From Pseudomonas sp. MYb185 (lineage in GTDB: Bacteria; Pseudomonadota; Gammaproteobacteria; Pseudomonadales; Pseudomonadaceae), in the NCBI RefSeq assembly GCF_002979975.1, contig NZ_PCQD01000001.1, forward strand, positions 310,001 through 374,000: a DNA stretch of 64,000 bases, in the 5' to 3' direction. The notes under the pieces were generated by a model that saw nothing but the letters and a program-made list of their open reading frames with translations, did no database searches and was not told the origin of the DNA. The translations under genes were made by a program, and so were the position numbers. This document shows, piece after piece, positions 53,972 to 64,000 of this stretch. Within the stretch, counting starts at the first letter, position 1. Every line of letters begins with the position of its first letter.

Positions 53972-56104
53972 ATGCTCAACGATGACCTCAAAGGCCAGAT
54001 CCAGACGGCCTACCGCACCTTCCTCGAAAACAAGTCGCTGAAGCCGCGCTACGGCCAGCGGGTGATGATTGCCGAGGTGGCAAAACTGTTCGGCGGCGTC
54101 GATCTGGACGAGGAAGGGCATCGTGATGGCGAGCCGGCGGTGGCGGTGGTGGAAGCGGGCACGGGTACCGGCAAGACCGTGGCCTACTGCCTGGCGGGCA
54201 TTCCCATCGCCAAGCACCTGGGCAAGCCGCTGGTGATCTCCACCGCCACGGTGGCGCTGCAGGAGCAGATCGTGCTCAAGGACCTGCCGGACATCCAGCG
54301 CAACGCCGGGCTGAACTTCCACTTCGCCCTGGCCAAGGGGCGCGGTCGCTACGTGTGCCTGTCCAAGCTCGACCAACTGCTGCAGGACAACCAGTCGCTG
54401 GCCAGCCGGCAGCAGGGGTTCGCCGATGAAGGCTTCCATATCGATGTGGACGAGGCCGGACTCAAGCTGTACACGCGCATGGTCGAAGCGCTGGGCAGCA
54501 ACAAGTGGGATGGCGAACGCGACTCCTGGCCCGAGGCGTTGGATGACCAGGACTGGTCGCGGCTGACCACTGACCATATCCAGTGCACCAATCGTCGCTG
54601 TGGGCATTTCAACCAGTGCGTGTTCTACAAAGCCCGCGAAGGCATCCAGAAGATCGATGTGATCGTCACCAACCATGACCTGGTGCTGGCCGACCTGGCG
54701 CTGGGCGGCGGTGCGATCCTGCCCGACCCGCGCGATTGCCTCTATGTATTCGATGAAGGCCATCATCTGCCGGACAAGGCGATCTCCCACTTCGCCCACC
54801 ACACGCGGATGGCGGCCACCGCCGACTGGCTGGACCAGTTGGACAAGAACCTGAGCAAGCTGTTGGCGCAGCATCCGCTGCCGGGGGATTTCGGTCGCCT
54901 GCTCGAGCAGGTGCCGCAGCTGGCGCGTGAGCTCAAGCCGCACCAGCAATTCATGACCCAGGCCCTGGGCGAGGTGGCGGATTTCGCCAGCGCCGAGGAC
55001 ATGGCCGGGCAGACCCGCCCGCAATATCGCTTCGAGCACGGCGTGGTGCCGGAGCACCTGCGCGAGATGTCGGTGGAGCTCAAGGCCGGTTTCGGACGTA
55101 TCAGCGACCTGCTGCAGCGCATGGTCGACATGCTCAAGGACGCCATGGATGGTGAGGTGGTCGGTGTGCACCAGACCCAGGCCGAGGAATGGTACCCGCT
55201 GTTCGGCGCGCTGCAGGCCCGGGCCGAGAGCAACTGGACGTTGTGGACCCAGTTCAGCCTGGTCGATGCCGAGGACAAGCCGCCGACGGCGCGCTGGCTC
55301 ACGCTCACCGAGCAGAGCGATCTGGATGTGCATGTCAGCCCGATACTGGCTGCCGATACGCTGCGCCAGTATCTCTGGCACACGGCCTTCGCCGCTCTGG
55401 TGACCTCGGCTACCATCACCGCGCTGGGCCGCTTCGACCGGTTCAGTCATCGCGCCGGGTTGCCGAAGAGTGCGGTCTGCACGCTGGCGCCCAGCCCGTT
55501 CCGCTATGCCGAGAGCGGCGTGCTGCGGGTGCCGAACCATGGCGCTGACCCGCGCGACAATGCCGGGCACAGCGCGGCGATCATCGAACATCTGCCCGAT
55601 ATGTTGCAGAACGAGCCTGGCAGCCTGGTGCTGTTCTCCTCGCGCCGGCAGATGCTCGAGGTGTATGCCGGCCTGCCGGCGGCGTTCCGCGAACGGGTGC
55701 TGGTGCAGGGTGACCTGTCCAAGCAGGAACTGATCCGCCAGCACCGGGCCCGGGTCGATGATGGTCAGCCCAGCGTGATCTTCGGTCTGGCCAGTTTTGC
55801 CGAGGGCGTCGACCTGCCGGGCAAGTACTGCGAGCATGTGGTGATCGCCAAGATCCCCTTCGCGGTACCGGATGATCCGGTGGAGGCGGCGCTGTCGGAA
55901 TGGATCGAGCGCAACGGCGGTAACCCGTTCATGGAGATCGCGGTACCGGATGCCTGCCTGCGGCTGGTGCAGGCCTGTGGCCGGCTGCTGCGTACCGAAC
56001 AGGACACCGGCACCGTTACCCTGCTGGATCGGCGGCTGGTCACCCAGCGTTACGGCAAGGCGATTCTGAATGCCTTGCCGCCGTTTCGCCGAGAGATCGA
56101 CTGA
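53972..56104 (+). CDS. dinG: ATP-dependent DNA helicase DinG
   Basis: A 710-residue XPD-like 5'-3' helicase. Walker A is [14 protein letters not shown]; the Fe-S cluster cysteines are in [10 protein letters not shown] and [20 protein letters not shown]-type box [11 protein letters not shown]; later motifs include [20 protein letters not shown] and ACGRLLRT. It unwinds D-loops, R-loops and G-quadruplexes and belongs to the SOS set. ATG 53972 has GGAG nine bases upstream. It is divergent from ychJ and followed by an esterase gene. Confidence 0.95.
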   Translation: MLNDDLKGQIQTAYRTFLENKSLKPRYGQRVMIAEVAKLFGGVDLDEEGHRDGEPAVAVVEAGTGTGKTVAYCLAGIPIAKHLGKPLVISTATVALQEQIVLKDLPDIQRNAGLNFHFALAKGRGRYVCLSKLDQLLQDNQSLASRQQGFADEGFHIDVDEAGLKLYTRMVEALGSNKWDGERDSWPEALDDQDWSRLTTDHIQCTNRRCGHFNQCVFYKAREGIQKIDVIVTNHDLVLADLALGGGAILPDPRDCLYVFDEGHHLPDKAISHFAHHTRMAATADWLDQLDKNLSKLLAQHPLPGDFGRLLEQVPQLARELKPHQQFMTQALGEVADFASAEDMAGQTRPQYRFEHGVVPEHLREMSVELKAGFGRISDLLQRMVDMLKDAMDGEVVGVHQTQAEEWYPLFGALQARAESNWTLWTQFSLVDAEDKPPTARWLTLTEQSDLDVHVSPILAADTLRQYLWHTAFAALVTSATITALGRFDRFSHRAGLPKSAVCTLAPSPFRYAESGVLRVPNHGADPRDNAGHSAAIIEHLPDMLQNEPGSLVLFSSRRQMLEVYAGLPAAFRERVLVQGDLSKQELIRQHRARVDDGQPSVIFGLASFAEGVDLPGKYCEHVVIAKIPFAVPDDPVEAALSEWIERNGGNPFMEIAVPDACLRLVQACGRLLRTEQDTGTVTLLDRRLVTQRYGKAILNALPPFRREID

Positions 56105-56156
56105 CGCCTTCATCGCGGTTACGCTTGGACGGCCCCAATCGGATGACGGAATTTAC

Positions 56157-57329
56157 ATGACCCAGGTACAAGGCTATTTCGACCCCCGCTTCGAGTCCGT
56201 GCGCGAACTGTTCGCCCAGCAGAAGAGCGATCCCCAGGCCCGTGGTGCGGCGCTGTGCGTCACGGTCGGTGACGACACCGTGCTGGACCTGTGGCAGGGG
56301 GTGACCGACAAGGACAACAGCAAGGTCTGGGAGCAGGACACCCTGGTCAATGTGTTTTCCTGTACCAAGCCGCTGGGCGCGGTGGCGCTGCTGCAGCAGG
56401 TACAGGCGGGGCGCATCGGCCTCGACGCTCCGCTGGCTGAGGTCTGGCCCGAGTTTGCCCAGGCCGGCAAGCAGCATGTCACCCTGCGCCAGATTCTCAG
56501 CCACCGCTCCGGGCTGTCGGCCATCAGCGCGCCGCTGGCCCCTGAAGCCCTGTTCGACTGGCAGGCGATGACGGCGGCGCTCGCCGCCCAGCAGCCCTGG
56601 TGGACGCCTGATGCAAGCCACGGTTACGCGCCGCTGACCTATGCCTGGCTGCTCGGCGAGCCGCTGCGCCGGTTGAGTGGACAGATGCCTGGCGACTACC
56701 TGCGCGAGCATGTCTGCCAGCCACTGGGCATGGACTTCCATGTTGGCGTGGTGGACGCCGATCTGTCGCGTATCGCGCATGTCTCGCGGCTACGCAACCA
56801 GTACGGTGATCAATATGCGCGGGATCTGTTCGCGGCCATGGGCGATGCCGATGGCTTGAGCTGGAAGGCCTTCGCCAACCCCAGCAGCCTGCAGACCAGT
56901 ACCAACAAGAGAGAGTGGCAGCAGGCGCAGATCCTGGCGGCCAATGGCACCGGTAATGCCCGCTCGCTGGCGCGCTTCTGGCAAGTCATGGCCCATGATG
57001 GCCGGTTGGGTGACACGCAGTTGCTGGATGCCGAACTGGTTGCCCTGATGCGCCGGGAACACAGTGCCGGGTTGGATCGCACCCTGCACTGCCCGACCCG
57101 TTTCGGCCTGGGCGTGATGCTGGAGCAGGAATGGCAGGGCGGCAGTTTCGGCATGGGGCCGAATGCCTTCGGCCATCCGGGGGCGGGCGGAGCGCTGGGC
57201 TTTGCCGATCCCGATGCGCAGGTCGGTTTCGGCTATGTGACCAATGCTATGGGGCCCTATGTGTTGACCGACCCGCGCGCTGGCGAACTGAGCCGGGCGG
57301 TGTACCGCTGCCTGCGCGAGCATCGATAG
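56157..57329 (+). CDS. Class C beta-lactamase-fold esterase, EstB-like (family VIII)
   Basis: A 390-residue serine hydrolase. The catalytic SxxK is SCTK in VFSCTKPLGAVALL, the Tyr motif is YAPLTYAWLLGEPLRRL, and the C-terminal box is GHPGAGGALGFADPD (HxG type) rather than KTG. This pattern is typical of family VIII esterases and some transacylases, not of resistance beta-lactamases. No signal peptide, so cytoplasmic. ATG 56157 follows ACGGAA. It sits between dinG and pdxH in the same direction but with separate spacing. Confidence 0.85.
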   Translation: MTQVQGYFDPRFESVRELFAQQKSDPQARGAALCVTVGDDTVLDLWQGVTDKDNSKVWEQDTLVNVFSCTKPLGAVALLQQVQAGRIGLDAPLAEVWPEFAQAGKQHVTLRQILSHRSGLSAISAPLAPEALFDWQAMTAALAAQQPWWTPDASHGYAPLTYAWLLGEPLRRLSGQMPGDYLREHVCQPLGMDFHVGVVDADLSRIAHVSRLRNQYGDQYARDLFAAMGDADGLSWKAFANPSSLQTSTNKREWQQAQILAANGTGNARSLARFWQVMAHDGRLGDTQLLDAELVALMRREHSAGLDRTLHCPTRFGLGVMLEQEWQGGSFGMGPNAFGHPGAGGALGFADPDAQVGFGYVTNAMGPYVLTDPRAGELSRAVYRCLREHR

Positions 57330-57405
57330 CCATCCTTGTCCAAGGTCAACAGAGCCCGGCTGATGCGGTGCTAGAATTATCGTTACCCTTTTCAGGAGCA
57401 TGTGA

Positions 57406-58047
57406 ATGAAGCTCAGCATTGCCGATATGCGCCGCAACTACACCCGTGACGGGCTGCTGGAGAGCCAGGCCCCGGACGATCCCTTCGCCCTGTTCGGTAC
57501 CTGGTTCAGCCAGGCGGTGGAGGTCGAATCGACTGAACCCAATGCGATGATGCTGGCCAGTGTCGATGCCGAGGGCCAGCCGCATCTGCGTACACTGCTG
57601 CTCAAGGGCTTCGACCCGCGGGGCTTCGTGTTCTTTACCAACTACCAGAGCGCCAAGGGCGAGCAGTTGCTGGCCCATCCGCTGGCGGCCATGACCTTCT
57701 GGTGGCCGGACCTGGAGCGCCAGGTACGCATCGAGGGGCGGGTCGAGCAGGTCAGTGACGAAGAGTCGGATGTGTACTACCACAGCCGCCCGCTGGGCAG
57801 CCGCCTCGGTGCCTGGACCTCGCCGCAGAGCCAGGTGATCAGCGGCAGGGAAGCGCTGGAGCAGCGTCTGGCCGCGGTCGAGGCCCAGTACGCCGATAGC
57901 GCGCCGCCAAGACCACCTTACTGGGGTGGTTTCCGCGTGGTGCCGCAGGTGATCGAGTTCTGGCAGGGTCGCCCCAGCCGCCTGCATGACCGCCTGCGCT
58001 ACCGGTTGGACAACGGCCAGTGGCTGCGTGAAAGACTCGCGCCCTGA
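57406..58047 (+). CDS. pdxH: Pyridoxine/pyridoxamine 5'-phosphate oxidase
   Basis: A 213-residue FMN enzyme. [20 protein letters not shown], the substrate loop [40 protein letters not shown], '[19 protein letters not shown]' and the C-terminal [17 protein letters not shown] then SRLHDR are all canonical. It makes pyridoxal 5'-phosphate from PNP/PMP. ATG 57406 has CAGGAGC upstream. It converges with the flavoprotein gene, six bases apart. Confidence 0.97.
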   Translation: MKLSIADMRRNYTRDGLLESQAPDDPFALFGTWFSQAVEVESTEPNAMMLASVDAEGQPHLRTLLLKGFDPRGFVFFTNYQSAKGEQLLAHPLAAMTFWWPDLERQVRIEGRVEQVSDEESDVYYHSRPLGSRLGAWTSPQSQVISGREALEQRLAAVEAQYADSAPPRPPYWGGFRVVPQVIEFWQGRPSRLHDRLRYRLDNGQWLRERLAP

Positions 58048-58053
58048 GCGCTG

Positions 58054-59298
58054 TTATTCCCCCAGCCAGTCGATCACGCCCCGCGCCGCCACCAGTCCGC
58101 TGGCAAAGCAGGCGGTGAGTAGATAGCCGCCGGTCGGCGCTTCCCAGTCGAGCATCTCCCCGGCGCAGAACACGCCGGGGATCGCCTTGAGCATCAGCCG
58201 CTCATCCAGCGCCTGGGCCATGACACCCCCGGCGCTGCTGATCGCCTCATCCAGCGGACGGGTAGCCAGCAGGCGAATCGTTAGTCCCTTGATACCCCCG
58301 GTCAGTTGCTCGGGGTCAGCCAGTTGCGACTTGTCCAGGCACTCATGCAGCAGGGTGCTTTTCACCGCGTCGAGTCCGGCGCGTTTGCGCAGAATGCTGG
58401 ACAGGGACTGCCCCTTGCGTGGTTGGGCCAGCAGGCTGGCCAACTGGCTATGGCTGCGGTCGGGTGCCAGGTCCAGTTGCAGCTCGGCATATCCCTGTTG
58501 CTGGATCAGTTCGCGCAGCGGTGCGGACAGGGCATAGATCAGACTGCCTTCCAGCCCGTCTGCAGTGACGATGCACTCGCCGCGGCGTTGATGCTGCTGG
58601 CCATCGCAGCCGGTCACGCTGGCGATCACCTGCTTCAGCGGCTGGCCGGCGAAGCGCTGGCGCAGATGCTCGCTCCAGTTGGCGGTGAAGCCGCAGTTGG
58701 CTGGCAGCAATTCGCGCACCGCCACCCCGCGCTCGCGCAGCAATGGTACCCAACTGCCATCCGAACCGAGTCGCGCCCAACTGCCGCCGCCCAGTGCCAG
58801 CACCACGGCGGCCGCCTCAACCTGCTGCTGCCCCTCCGGGGTGGTGAACAGCAGATGCTGTTGTGCATCCCAGCCCTGCCAGCGGTGACGTGTATGCAAC
58901 TGCACGCCGCTGTCGCGCAGGCGTTTGAGCCAGGCCCGCAACAGCGGCGCGGCTTTCATATCGGCGGGAAACACCCGGCCGGAGGAGCCGACGAAGGTAT
59001 CGATACCCAACCCGTGAATCCACTCGCGCAGCGCCGGGCCGTCCAGTTGCTGCAACCATTGGCCGACCCAGGGAGCGGCTTCGCGGTAGCGGCCGGCAAA
59101 CGCCTCGGCCGGTTCGGAATGGGTAATGTTCATGCCGCCGACGCCAGCCAGCAGGAACTTGCGCCCGACCGAGGGCATGGCGTCATACAAGGCTACGCGC
59201 AGGCCGGTCCGGGCCAGTTGCTCGGCGGCCATCAGGCCGGCGGGGCCACCGCCGATGACGGCGACCAGGGGACGCTGGGAAGGGGAGGTTACGGGCAT
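58054..59298 (-). CDS. HI0933-like flavoprotein (NAD(P)/FAD-dependent oxidoreductase)
   Basis: A 414-residue FAD protein of the HI0933/YhiN family: AVIGGGPAGLMAAEQLARTG (FAD-binding), GRKFLLAGVGGMNITHSEP, GLGIDTFVGSSGRVFPADMK, AAAVVLALGGGSWARLGSDG, and the closing FCAGEMLDWEAPTGGYLLT. Biochemical role is largely unknown. The start MPVTSPSQRP (59298) is the best fit; ATG 59310 is a possible alternative. Confidence 0.9.
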   Translation of the reverse strand: MPVTSPSQRPLVAVIGGGPAGLMAAEQLARTGLRVALYDAMPSVGRKFLLAGVGGMNITHSEPAEAFAGRYREAAPWVGQWLQQLDGPALREWIHGLGIDTFVGSSGRVFPADMKAAPLLRAWLKRLRDSGVQLHTRHRWQGWDAQQHLLFTTPEGQQQVEAAAVVLALGGGSWARLGSDGSWVPLLRERGVAVRELLPANCGFTANWSEHLRQRFAGQPLKQVIASVTGCDGQQHQRRGECIVTADGLEGSLIYALSAPLRELIQQQGYAELQLDLAPDRSHSQLASLLAQPRKGQSLSSILRKRAGLDAVKSTLLHECLDKSQLADPEQLTGGIKGLTIRLLATRPLDEAISSAGGVMAQALDERLMLKAIPGVFCAGEMLDWEAPTGGYLLTACFASGLVAARGVIDWLGE

Positions 59299-59482
59299 GC
59301 TCGGTTCCATTGTGAATTGCCGCGCAGTGTAGCGCAGACCCTGCCAGGGCGGCATTAACAAGGGAACACTGTAAGAATTGGGCGCCGGGGTTTAAAATCC
59401 CCCTCCTTTGGGGTGCGACACTCTGTCGCGAACCTGCGTCGTTCGCTCCGGCCCTTGGCCGGAAGATAGTCGAGGAATCGTT

Positions 59483-60355
59483 ATGAGCCAATTGCTGGAT
59501 AATCTGGTCAGTCTGCTGGCCCTGGAAAAGATCGAGGAAAACCTGTTCCGCGGCAGAAGCGAGGATCTGGGTTTTCGCCAGCTGTTCGGCGGGCAGGTGC
59601 TGGGCCAGGCGTTGTCGGCGGCCAGCCAGACCGTCGCGCCCGAGCGCAAGGTCCATTCGGTGCATGGCTACTTCCTGCGTCCGGGCGATGCCAGCCTGCC
59701 GATCGTCTATCAGGTGGAGTCCCCCCGTGACGGTGGCAGTTTCACTACCCGCACGGTCAGTGCCATCCAGAAGGGCCGGGCGATCTTCACCCTGATGGCA
59801 TCCTTCCACGGTGAGGAGCGGGGCGTGTCTCACCAGTCGCCGATGCCACAGGTGGCGGGGCCGGAAGGGCTGAAGAACGAACTGGAAGTCTGCCTGGAGA
59901 ACCAGCATCTGCTGCCCGAAGCCGTGCGCGAAAGCGTGCTGTGCGCCAAGCCGATCGAGATCCGCCGGGTCAATGGCTACAACCCGTTCAAGCCGACGCG
60001 CTCCGAGCCGGTGCAGTACATCTGGTTCCGGGCCGACGGCCAGCTCCCCGACGACGATCAGCTGCACCGCTACCTGTTCGCCTACGCCTCGGATTTCAAT
60101 CTGCTCAGCACGGCTGCGTTGCCGCATGGTATTTCCAGCTGGTCGCCGCACATGCAGGTGGCCAGCCTCGATCATGCGGTCTGGTTCCACCGCCCGTTGC
60201 GCATGGATGACTGGCTGCTGTACGCCATGGACAGCCCGTCTGCCAGTGGCGCGCGTGGCCTGTCCCGTGGCCTGGTATACAACCGCGCTGGTGAACTGGT
60301 GGCGTCGGTGGCCCAGGAGTCGCTGATGCGCGACCGCAGCCAGCAGGATAAATGA
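59483..60355 (+). CDS. tesB: Acyl-CoA thioesterase II
   Basis: A 290-residue double-hotdog thioesterase. LDNLVSLLALEKIEENLFRG, FGGQVLGQALSAASQTV, HSVHGYFLRPGDASLPIVYQ, and the C-terminal ASLDHAVWFHRPLRMDDWLL with catalytic Asp match TesB, which hydrolyses medium/long acyl-CoA. ATG 59483 has CGAGGAA at good distance. It lies one base before the HAD gene, so they are probably cotranscribed. Confidence 0.95.
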   Translation: MSQLLDNLVSLLALEKIEENLFRGRSEDLGFRQLFGGQVLGQALSAASQTVAPERKVHSVHGYFLRPGDASLPIVYQVESPRDGGSFTTRTVSAIQKGRAIFTLMASFHGEERGVSHQSPMPQVAGPEGLKNELEVCLENQHLLPEAVRESVLCAKPIEIRRVNGYNPFKPTRSEPVQYIWFRADGQLPDDDQLHRYLFAYASDFNLLSTAALPHGISSWSPHMQVASLDHAVWFHRPLRMDDWLLYAMDSPSASGARGLSRGLVYNRAGELVASVAQESLMRDRSQQDK

Positions 60356-60356
60356 C

Positions 60357-60941
60357 ATGCAGGCGCGTGGCTGGATCTTCGATCTGGATGGCACCCTGAC
60401 GGTAGCCCAGCACGACTTTCCGGCGATCCGATGGGAGCTGGGCATTCCTGCCGATGAGGACATCCTGGTGCACCTGGGTCGTCTGCCAATTGCCGAGCGT
60501 GAGCAGCTCAATGCCCGGCTCGATGCCATCGAGCTGCGCCTGGCCGCCGAAGTGGCGCCGGCGCCGGGTGCCGCCGAGTTGGTGCGTGAGCTGCATGGCA
60601 ACGGCATGCACCTGGGTATTCTGACGCGCAACCTGCGCCAGGTGGCGATGGCCTCCCTCGAACGTATCGGCATACTTGATTGCTTTGCGCCGGAACATAT
60701 CATCGGCCGCAACGATGCACCGCCCAAGCCGGCCCCGGATGGCATTCACCATCTGCTCGCTGACTGGCAACTGCAGCGCAGCGAGGCGGTGATGGTCGGC
60801 GACTTCCATTTCGATCTGCAGGCGGGCCGGGCGGCTGGCTGCAACACCTGCCTGGTCTTCCCGGACAATGCCTGGCCGGAACTCACCGACCTGCATGTCC
60901 CGGACTGCCACGCGCTGCTGGCGCACCTGCAGGCGAGGTAA
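60357..60941 (+). CDS. HAD-superfamily phosphatase
   Basis: A 194-residue HAD-IA hydrolase: motif I IFDLDGTLT (nucleophile Asp and acid-base Asp), motif II ILTRN, motif III Lys in PPKPAPDGI and motif IV MVGDFHFDLQAG. The helical cap is short, between motifs I and II. It likely removes phosphate from a small metabolite; phosphoglycolate phosphatase-like relatives are known, substrate unknown here. It starts one base after tesB. Confidence 0.87.
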   Translation: MQARGWIFDLDGTLTVAQHDFPAIRWELGIPADEDILVHLGRLPIAEREQLNARLDAIELRLAAEVAPAPGAAELVRELHGNGMHLGILTRNLRQVAMASLERIGILDCFAPEHIIGRNDAPPKPAPDGIHHLLADWQLQRSEAVMVGDFHFDLQAGRAAGCNTCLVFPDNAWPELTDLHVPDCHALLAHLQAR

Positions 60942-60971
60942 GCCGCTGACAGTCTCTGTTGGTCCGTGCCT

Positions 60972-61052
60972 ATGGATCGCTTCACCGCTTTGCGGTTCGC
61001 AATGACGAGGGGGCGTATCTGTCATTGCGAGTCCGAAGGGCGCGGCAATCCA
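60972..61052. repeat. REP-like inverted pair
   Basis: TGGATCGCTTCACCG...GTTCGCAATGAC (60972-61005) and GTCATTGCGAGTCCG...GCAATCCA (61021-61052) form an inverted pair of the same unit as at 8999-9082, here in the opposite arrangement. It lies between the convergent HAD and nadC genes and could form a strong stem ending both transcripts. Confidence 0.75.
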
Positions 61053-61086
61053 GGTGCACGCCCAACACAAGGGTTGTCCGGTAACC

Positions 61087-61935
61087 CTACATGCTCAGGC
61101 GCATGGACAGGTCCACGGCCTTGATGTCCTTGGTCAGGCTGCCGATGGAGATGTAGTCGACCCCGGTTTCGGCCACGGCGCGCAGGGTGCTTTCATTGAT
61201 GCCGCCCGAAGCCTCGAGTTTGGCCTTGCCGGCGGTGATCTGCACTGCGGTACGCATGTCCTCGTTGCTCAGCTCGTCCAGCATGATGATGTCGGCACCG
61301 GCAGTCAGCGCCTGGCGCAGCTCATCCAGGCTCTCCACTTCGACCTCCACCGGCTTGCCCGGACTCAGGGCCCTGGCCTGGGTCACCGCAGCCTGGATGC
61401 CGCCGCAGGCGGCGATGTGGTTTTCCTTGATCAGGAAGGCGTCGAACAGGCCGATGCGATGGTTGTGGCAGCCGCCGCAGGTGACCGCATATTTCTGTGC
61501 CAGGCGCAGGCCGGGCAGGGTCTTGCGGGTATCCAGCAGCTTGACCGCGGTACCCTCGACCAGATCGGCGAAGTAGCGGCTGCGGGTGGCGGTAGCGGAC
61601 AGGGTCTGGATGAAGTTAAGCGCGCAGCGTTCACCGCTGAGCAGGCCGCGGGCCGGGCCGCTGAGCTGGCAGAACGGCTGATTCGGCTCCAGCCGCTCAC
61701 CATCGGCAGCCAGCCACTGCACCTGGATCTGTGGGTCGACCTGGCGAAACACCTCATCGGCCCAGGCCGTGCCGCAGAGAATGGCTGGCTCGCGGGAGAT
61801 GATGGTCGCCTGCGCCTGGCGCTCGGCCGGAATCAGCGCCGCAGTGATGTCGCCATCGCCGATGTCCTCGGCCAGCGCACGACGTACTTCTTCCTGGATG
61901 GAAGACTGCAGACTGTCGAGGGTGATATTCGGCAT
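61087..61935 (-). CDS. nadC: Nicotinate-nucleotide diphosphorylase (carboxylating)
   Basis: A 282-residue quinolinate phosphoribosyltransferase: [16 protein letters not shown], the [20 protein letters not shown] loop with catalytic Arg/Lys, [20 protein letters not shown], '[15 protein letters not shown]', and [20 protein letters not shown] then [11 protein letters not shown]. It makes nicotinate mononucleotide for NAD. ATG 61935 has GGAGC seven bases upstream. It is divergent from the DUF1631 gene. Confidence 0.97.
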   Translation of the reverse strand: MPNITLDSLQSSIQEEVRRALAEDIGDGDITAALIPAERQAQATIISREPAILCGTAWADEVFRQVDPQIQVQWLAADGERLEPNQPFCQLSGPARGLLSGERCALNFIQTLSATATRSRYFADLVEGTAVKLLDTRKTLPGLRLAQKYAVTCGGCHNHRIGLFDAFLIKENHIAACGGIQAAVTQARALSPGKPVEVEVESLDELRQALTAGADIIMLDELSNEDMRTAVQITAGKAKLEASGGINESTLRAVAETGVDYISIGSLTKDIKAVDLSMRLSM

Positions 61936-62067
61936 GGGATGCTCCGTTACGGTCGCTGAAAGGCAGGCAGTATACCCGATGAACGGAATCTTCGAATAAT
62001 GAGACATAGTGCTATTTTGTATTGCGGAACTGTGAGATTCAGCAAGGAATTGCAAGGAGGTATACAG

Positions 62068-62106
62068 ATGAATTTGCCAAAGGGATGTATACTTGCGGCA
62101 ATTTGA
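62068..62106 (+). other. Possible 12-codon leader ORF upstream of the DUF1631 gene
   Basis: ATG at 62068 follows an exact AAGGAGG seven bases upstream and opens a 12-residue frame ([12 protein letters not shown]) that ends at 62106, about 66 bases before the DUF1631 start. Two GTATAC copies flank the ribosome site and start. It could be a translated leader that affects the downstream gene, or a chance match. Confidence 0.35.
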
Positions 62107-62172
62107 CGCCAGAAATTCGTCACACAGGCGTGGCAGTATTTTAGCGACAGACCGATTGCCCGGAGAGAAGGC

Positions 62173-64000
62173 ATGTCCAAGGATTACAAGGTAGTTTCGC
62201 TCGCCTCCGTCGCACCCGTCGGGCAGCAGATTCGTCATGGCGCCCTGTCCGCCCCGCTGGCGGCGGTACGGGACCGGGCGCTGACCTACCTGCGGGTCGG
62301 GCTCAGCGAGCTGTTCGACAATGCCGATGATACCCTCTTCGAAAAGGCCGATCGGGCCGGCAACAACGCCGATCAGAGTCTGTTCTTCGATGCCATGCGC
62401 CTGTTGCGCCTGCAGCGCCATGCCATCGAGAAGTCCTGCTGCGACGGTCTGGACCGCGAGTTCGGCAGCCTGCAATATGGCCGCCCAGCCGTCACCGACA
62501 ATGCCGTCGCCTTCGACCTCGATACCCTGAGCCTAGTGCAGCCTGACGAACTGGAGCAGACCGTCGCGCTCGATGGCATGGTCGGGCGGGTCAATGCGCG
62601 CAATCAGGCCAGCCTCACGCATCTGTCCATGCGCCTCAACAGCCTGGTCAAGACGCCGGTGGATGACAGCAGCAACCCCCTGGCCCCGGCGTACCTGGTA
62701 CAACTGTTCGCGGACAGCTGCGCGCCCCTGAACCTGGATATCAAGGTGCGGTTGATCATCCTCAAGATGTTCGAGCGCTATGTCTTCAACTCCATCGACT
62801 CGCTGTACATCGATGTCAACGAACTGCTGATCAATGCCGGCATCCTCCCCGACCTGAAGCAGGGCGCGGTGGCGCAACGTCCACGTACCGCCACTGCCAC
62901 GGGGCCGCGTAGCCAGCAGGGCGGGGCCCTGGGCGAGGGCTCCGAACAGCAGGTGCTGTCACTGTTCAGCGAGCTGATCAGCAGCTGGCGCCATACCAGC
63001 GGTGACGTTGCGCTCAGTGCCCTGGGCGCGCCTTCGGCGGCGCCGGTGCGTAGCGATGAGCTGCTCGGGATGCTCAGTGGCTTCGCCGCCCTGCAGAGCG
63101 CCAGCCCGGGTGTCACGCTCCGGGAGTTGCGCGGGCACATCAATCAGCAATTGCACGAACAGCAGCGTCAGACCGGCGAAGTGCGCAAGCTCGATCGGGT
63201 GGATGATGACGTCATCAGCCTGGTGTCGATGCTGTTCGATGCGGTGCTGGACGACAGTCAACTGCCGGCCGCGCTCAAGGCGCTGATTGGCCGCATGCAA
63301 CTGCCCATATTGCGCGTGGCGATTGCCGACAAGAGTTTCTTCAACCGCTCCTCCCATCCGGCCAGGCGCCTGCTCAACGAGCTGGCGCGGGCAACCATGG
63401 GCTGGAGCGATCACGACGACCTGCGCCGTGACCAGTTGCATGCGCTGCTCGAGCGCATGGTCGAGCGTCTGCTGGGCGAACAATTGGCCGACGCGGCATT
63501 CTTCGAGCAGATGCATGAGGAACTGGCCGGGTTCATGCGCATCGAGCAGCGCCGCGCGGAGCGGCTGGAGCAGCGCACCCGCGATGCCGAAGAAGGGCGC
63601 GCCCGGGTGGAAGCTGCCCGCAGCAAAGCCGCCAGGGTGCTGAATGAACTGCTGCTGGGGCGCACCCTGCCGGTGTTCGCCGTCGATCTGCTGCGCGACA
63701 CCTGGAGTCAGGTACTGCAGTTGGCCTTTCTGCGTGAAGGGGAGCACTCCAGTGCCTGGCGCTGTGCGGAGCTCACCGCCAGGCAATTGGTGCAAAGCAT
63801 CGAGGTACCGGGCGAGGGCACGAGCGCCCAGCGTCTGGCACTGAATGCCGAGGTCTGTCGCGCGCTGTGCGAGGGGCTGAGCCTGATCGGTGAGGAAGAC
63901 CCGCAGGGCTCGCCTCAGCTGGCGCAGCTGCAGGCACTGCAGCGGGCGGTCTTGGCGGAGCCGTTGCAAGCGGTAGCGGGCTTGGAAACCGAGACGCTCT
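62173..64000 (+). CDS. DUF1631-family protein (3' end beyond the window)
   Basis: The frame is open from ATG 62173 (GGAGAGAAGG upstream) to the end, 609 codons without a stop. Features: [20 protein letters not shown] and [20 protein letters not shown] in the N-terminal half, an internal linker with Gln/Gly-rich residues (~240-260), then '[20 protein letters not shown]' and a helical core '[20 protein letters not shown]', which is the DUF1631 signature. The family is common in pseudomonads; its role is not well established. Complete proteins are usually over 700 residues, so ~100 or more are missing. Confidence 0.85.
   Translation, partial: MSKDYKVVSLASVAPVGQQIRHGALSAPLAAVRDRALTYLRVGLSELFDNADDTLFEKADRAGNNADQSLFFDAMRLLRLQRHAIEKSCCDGLDREFGSLQYGRPAVTDNAVAFDLDTLSLVQPDELEQTVALDGMVGRVNARNQASLTHLSMRLNSLVKTPVDDSSNPLAPAYLVQLFADSCAPLNLDIKVRLIILKMFERYVFNSIDSLYIDVNELLINAGILPDLKQGAVAQRPRTATATGPRSQQGGALGEGSEQQVLSLFSELISSWRHTSGDVALSALGAPSAAPVRSDELLGMLSGFAALQSASPGVTLRELRGHINQQLHEQQRQTGEVRKLDRVDDDVISLVSMLFDAVLDDSQLPAALKALIGRMQLPILRVAIADKSFFNRSSHPARRLLNELARATMGWSDHDDLRRDQLHALLERMVERLLGEQLADAAFFEQMHEELAGFMRIEQRRAERLEQRTRDAEEGRARVEAARSKAARVLNELLLGRTLPVFAVDLLRDTWSQVLQLAFLREGEHSSAWRCAELTARQLVQSIEVPGEGTSAQRLALNAEVCRALCEGLSLIGEEDPQGSPQLAQLQALQRAVLAEPLQAVAGLETETL

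Noticed and set aside
53945-56113. 722-codon minus-strand open frame
   Set aside because: Antisense shadow of dinG; no domain and no ribosome site.
59183-60745. 520-codon minus-strand open frame
   Set aside because: Antisense of tesB and part of the HAD gene; composition is that of a shadow frame.

Overview
The window looks like chromosomal DNA of a Pseudomonas-lineage gammaproteobacterium (Pseudomonas or Halopseudomonas; this is inference). It is GC-rich overall. PcaR, the BenE/BenF/AAHS transporters, CcoN, PdxH, TesB, DinG, NadC and a DUF1631 protein all look like Pseudomonadaceae versions. No database search was possible, so names rest on motifs, protein architecture and recalled family sequences.

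Layout. 1-7.4 kb: a truncated serine hydrolase, a SotB-type exporter, a globin-coupled diguanylate cyclase, a small exported glycine/threonine-rich protein and a large unusual class A penicillin-binding protein. 7.6-12.9 kb: an aromatic-acid uptake block (AAHS permease, BenE, OprD-type porin) followed by pcaR; pcaR is flanked by two copies of an ~86-bp hairpin repeat. 13.0-14.6 kb: an orphan cbb3 oxidase subunit I (ccoN) with an Anr/Fnr-like box upstream. 15.0-17.0 kb: an HPP-CBS membrane protein and a LysR regulator.

17.2-27.3 kb is the most unusual part: an apparently complete peptide-bacteriocin (class II microcin-like) export locus. It encodes an HlyD-type adaptor, a 61-aa LuxR-type HTH protein, a 42-aa GTG-started peptide with a double-glycine leader, a JmjC oxygenase, a small two-helix membrane protein (immunity candidate), a second GTG-started glycine-rich precursor with a related leader, a C39-peptidase ABC exporter, a TolC-family protein and a tandem M16 metallopeptidase. 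The stretch 18.54-21.09 kb is visibly AT-richer than its surroundings, as expected for acquired DNA.

27.3-31.3 kb holds decayed signalling genes: a chemoreceptor with a large internal deletion, a diguanylate cyclase beside a stand-alone DUF3391-like domain, and a receiver-AraC regulator overlapping a histidine kinase broken by a +1 frameshift. 31.4-39.6 kb is a sulfate-ester block: arylsulfatase, TetR regulator, SdsA-like alkylsulfatase, GMC alcohol oxidoreductase with a Tat-exported partner, and an aldehyde dehydrogenase. Together these could take an alkyl sulfate to a fatty acid. 39.7-42.3 kb is a NarL-type two-component system.

42.7-48.0 kb is accessory DNA around initiator tRNA-fMet: a NERD-domain SF1 helicase, a Xre fragment, hicAB with a palindromic operator, a phage antirepressor fragment, a serine-recombinase C-terminal remnant running into the tRNA 3' end, and an intact-looking IS30-family element. 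48.1-64.0 kb is mostly core: a membrane diguanylate cyclase, dinB, small conserved proteins, an SDR, ychJ-like, dinG, an EstB-like esterase, pdxH, a HI0933-type flavoprotein, tesB, a HAD phosphatase, nadC and the start of a DUF1631 gene that runs off the window. REP-like inverted repeats occur at four places. No rRNA or CRISPR array was seen.
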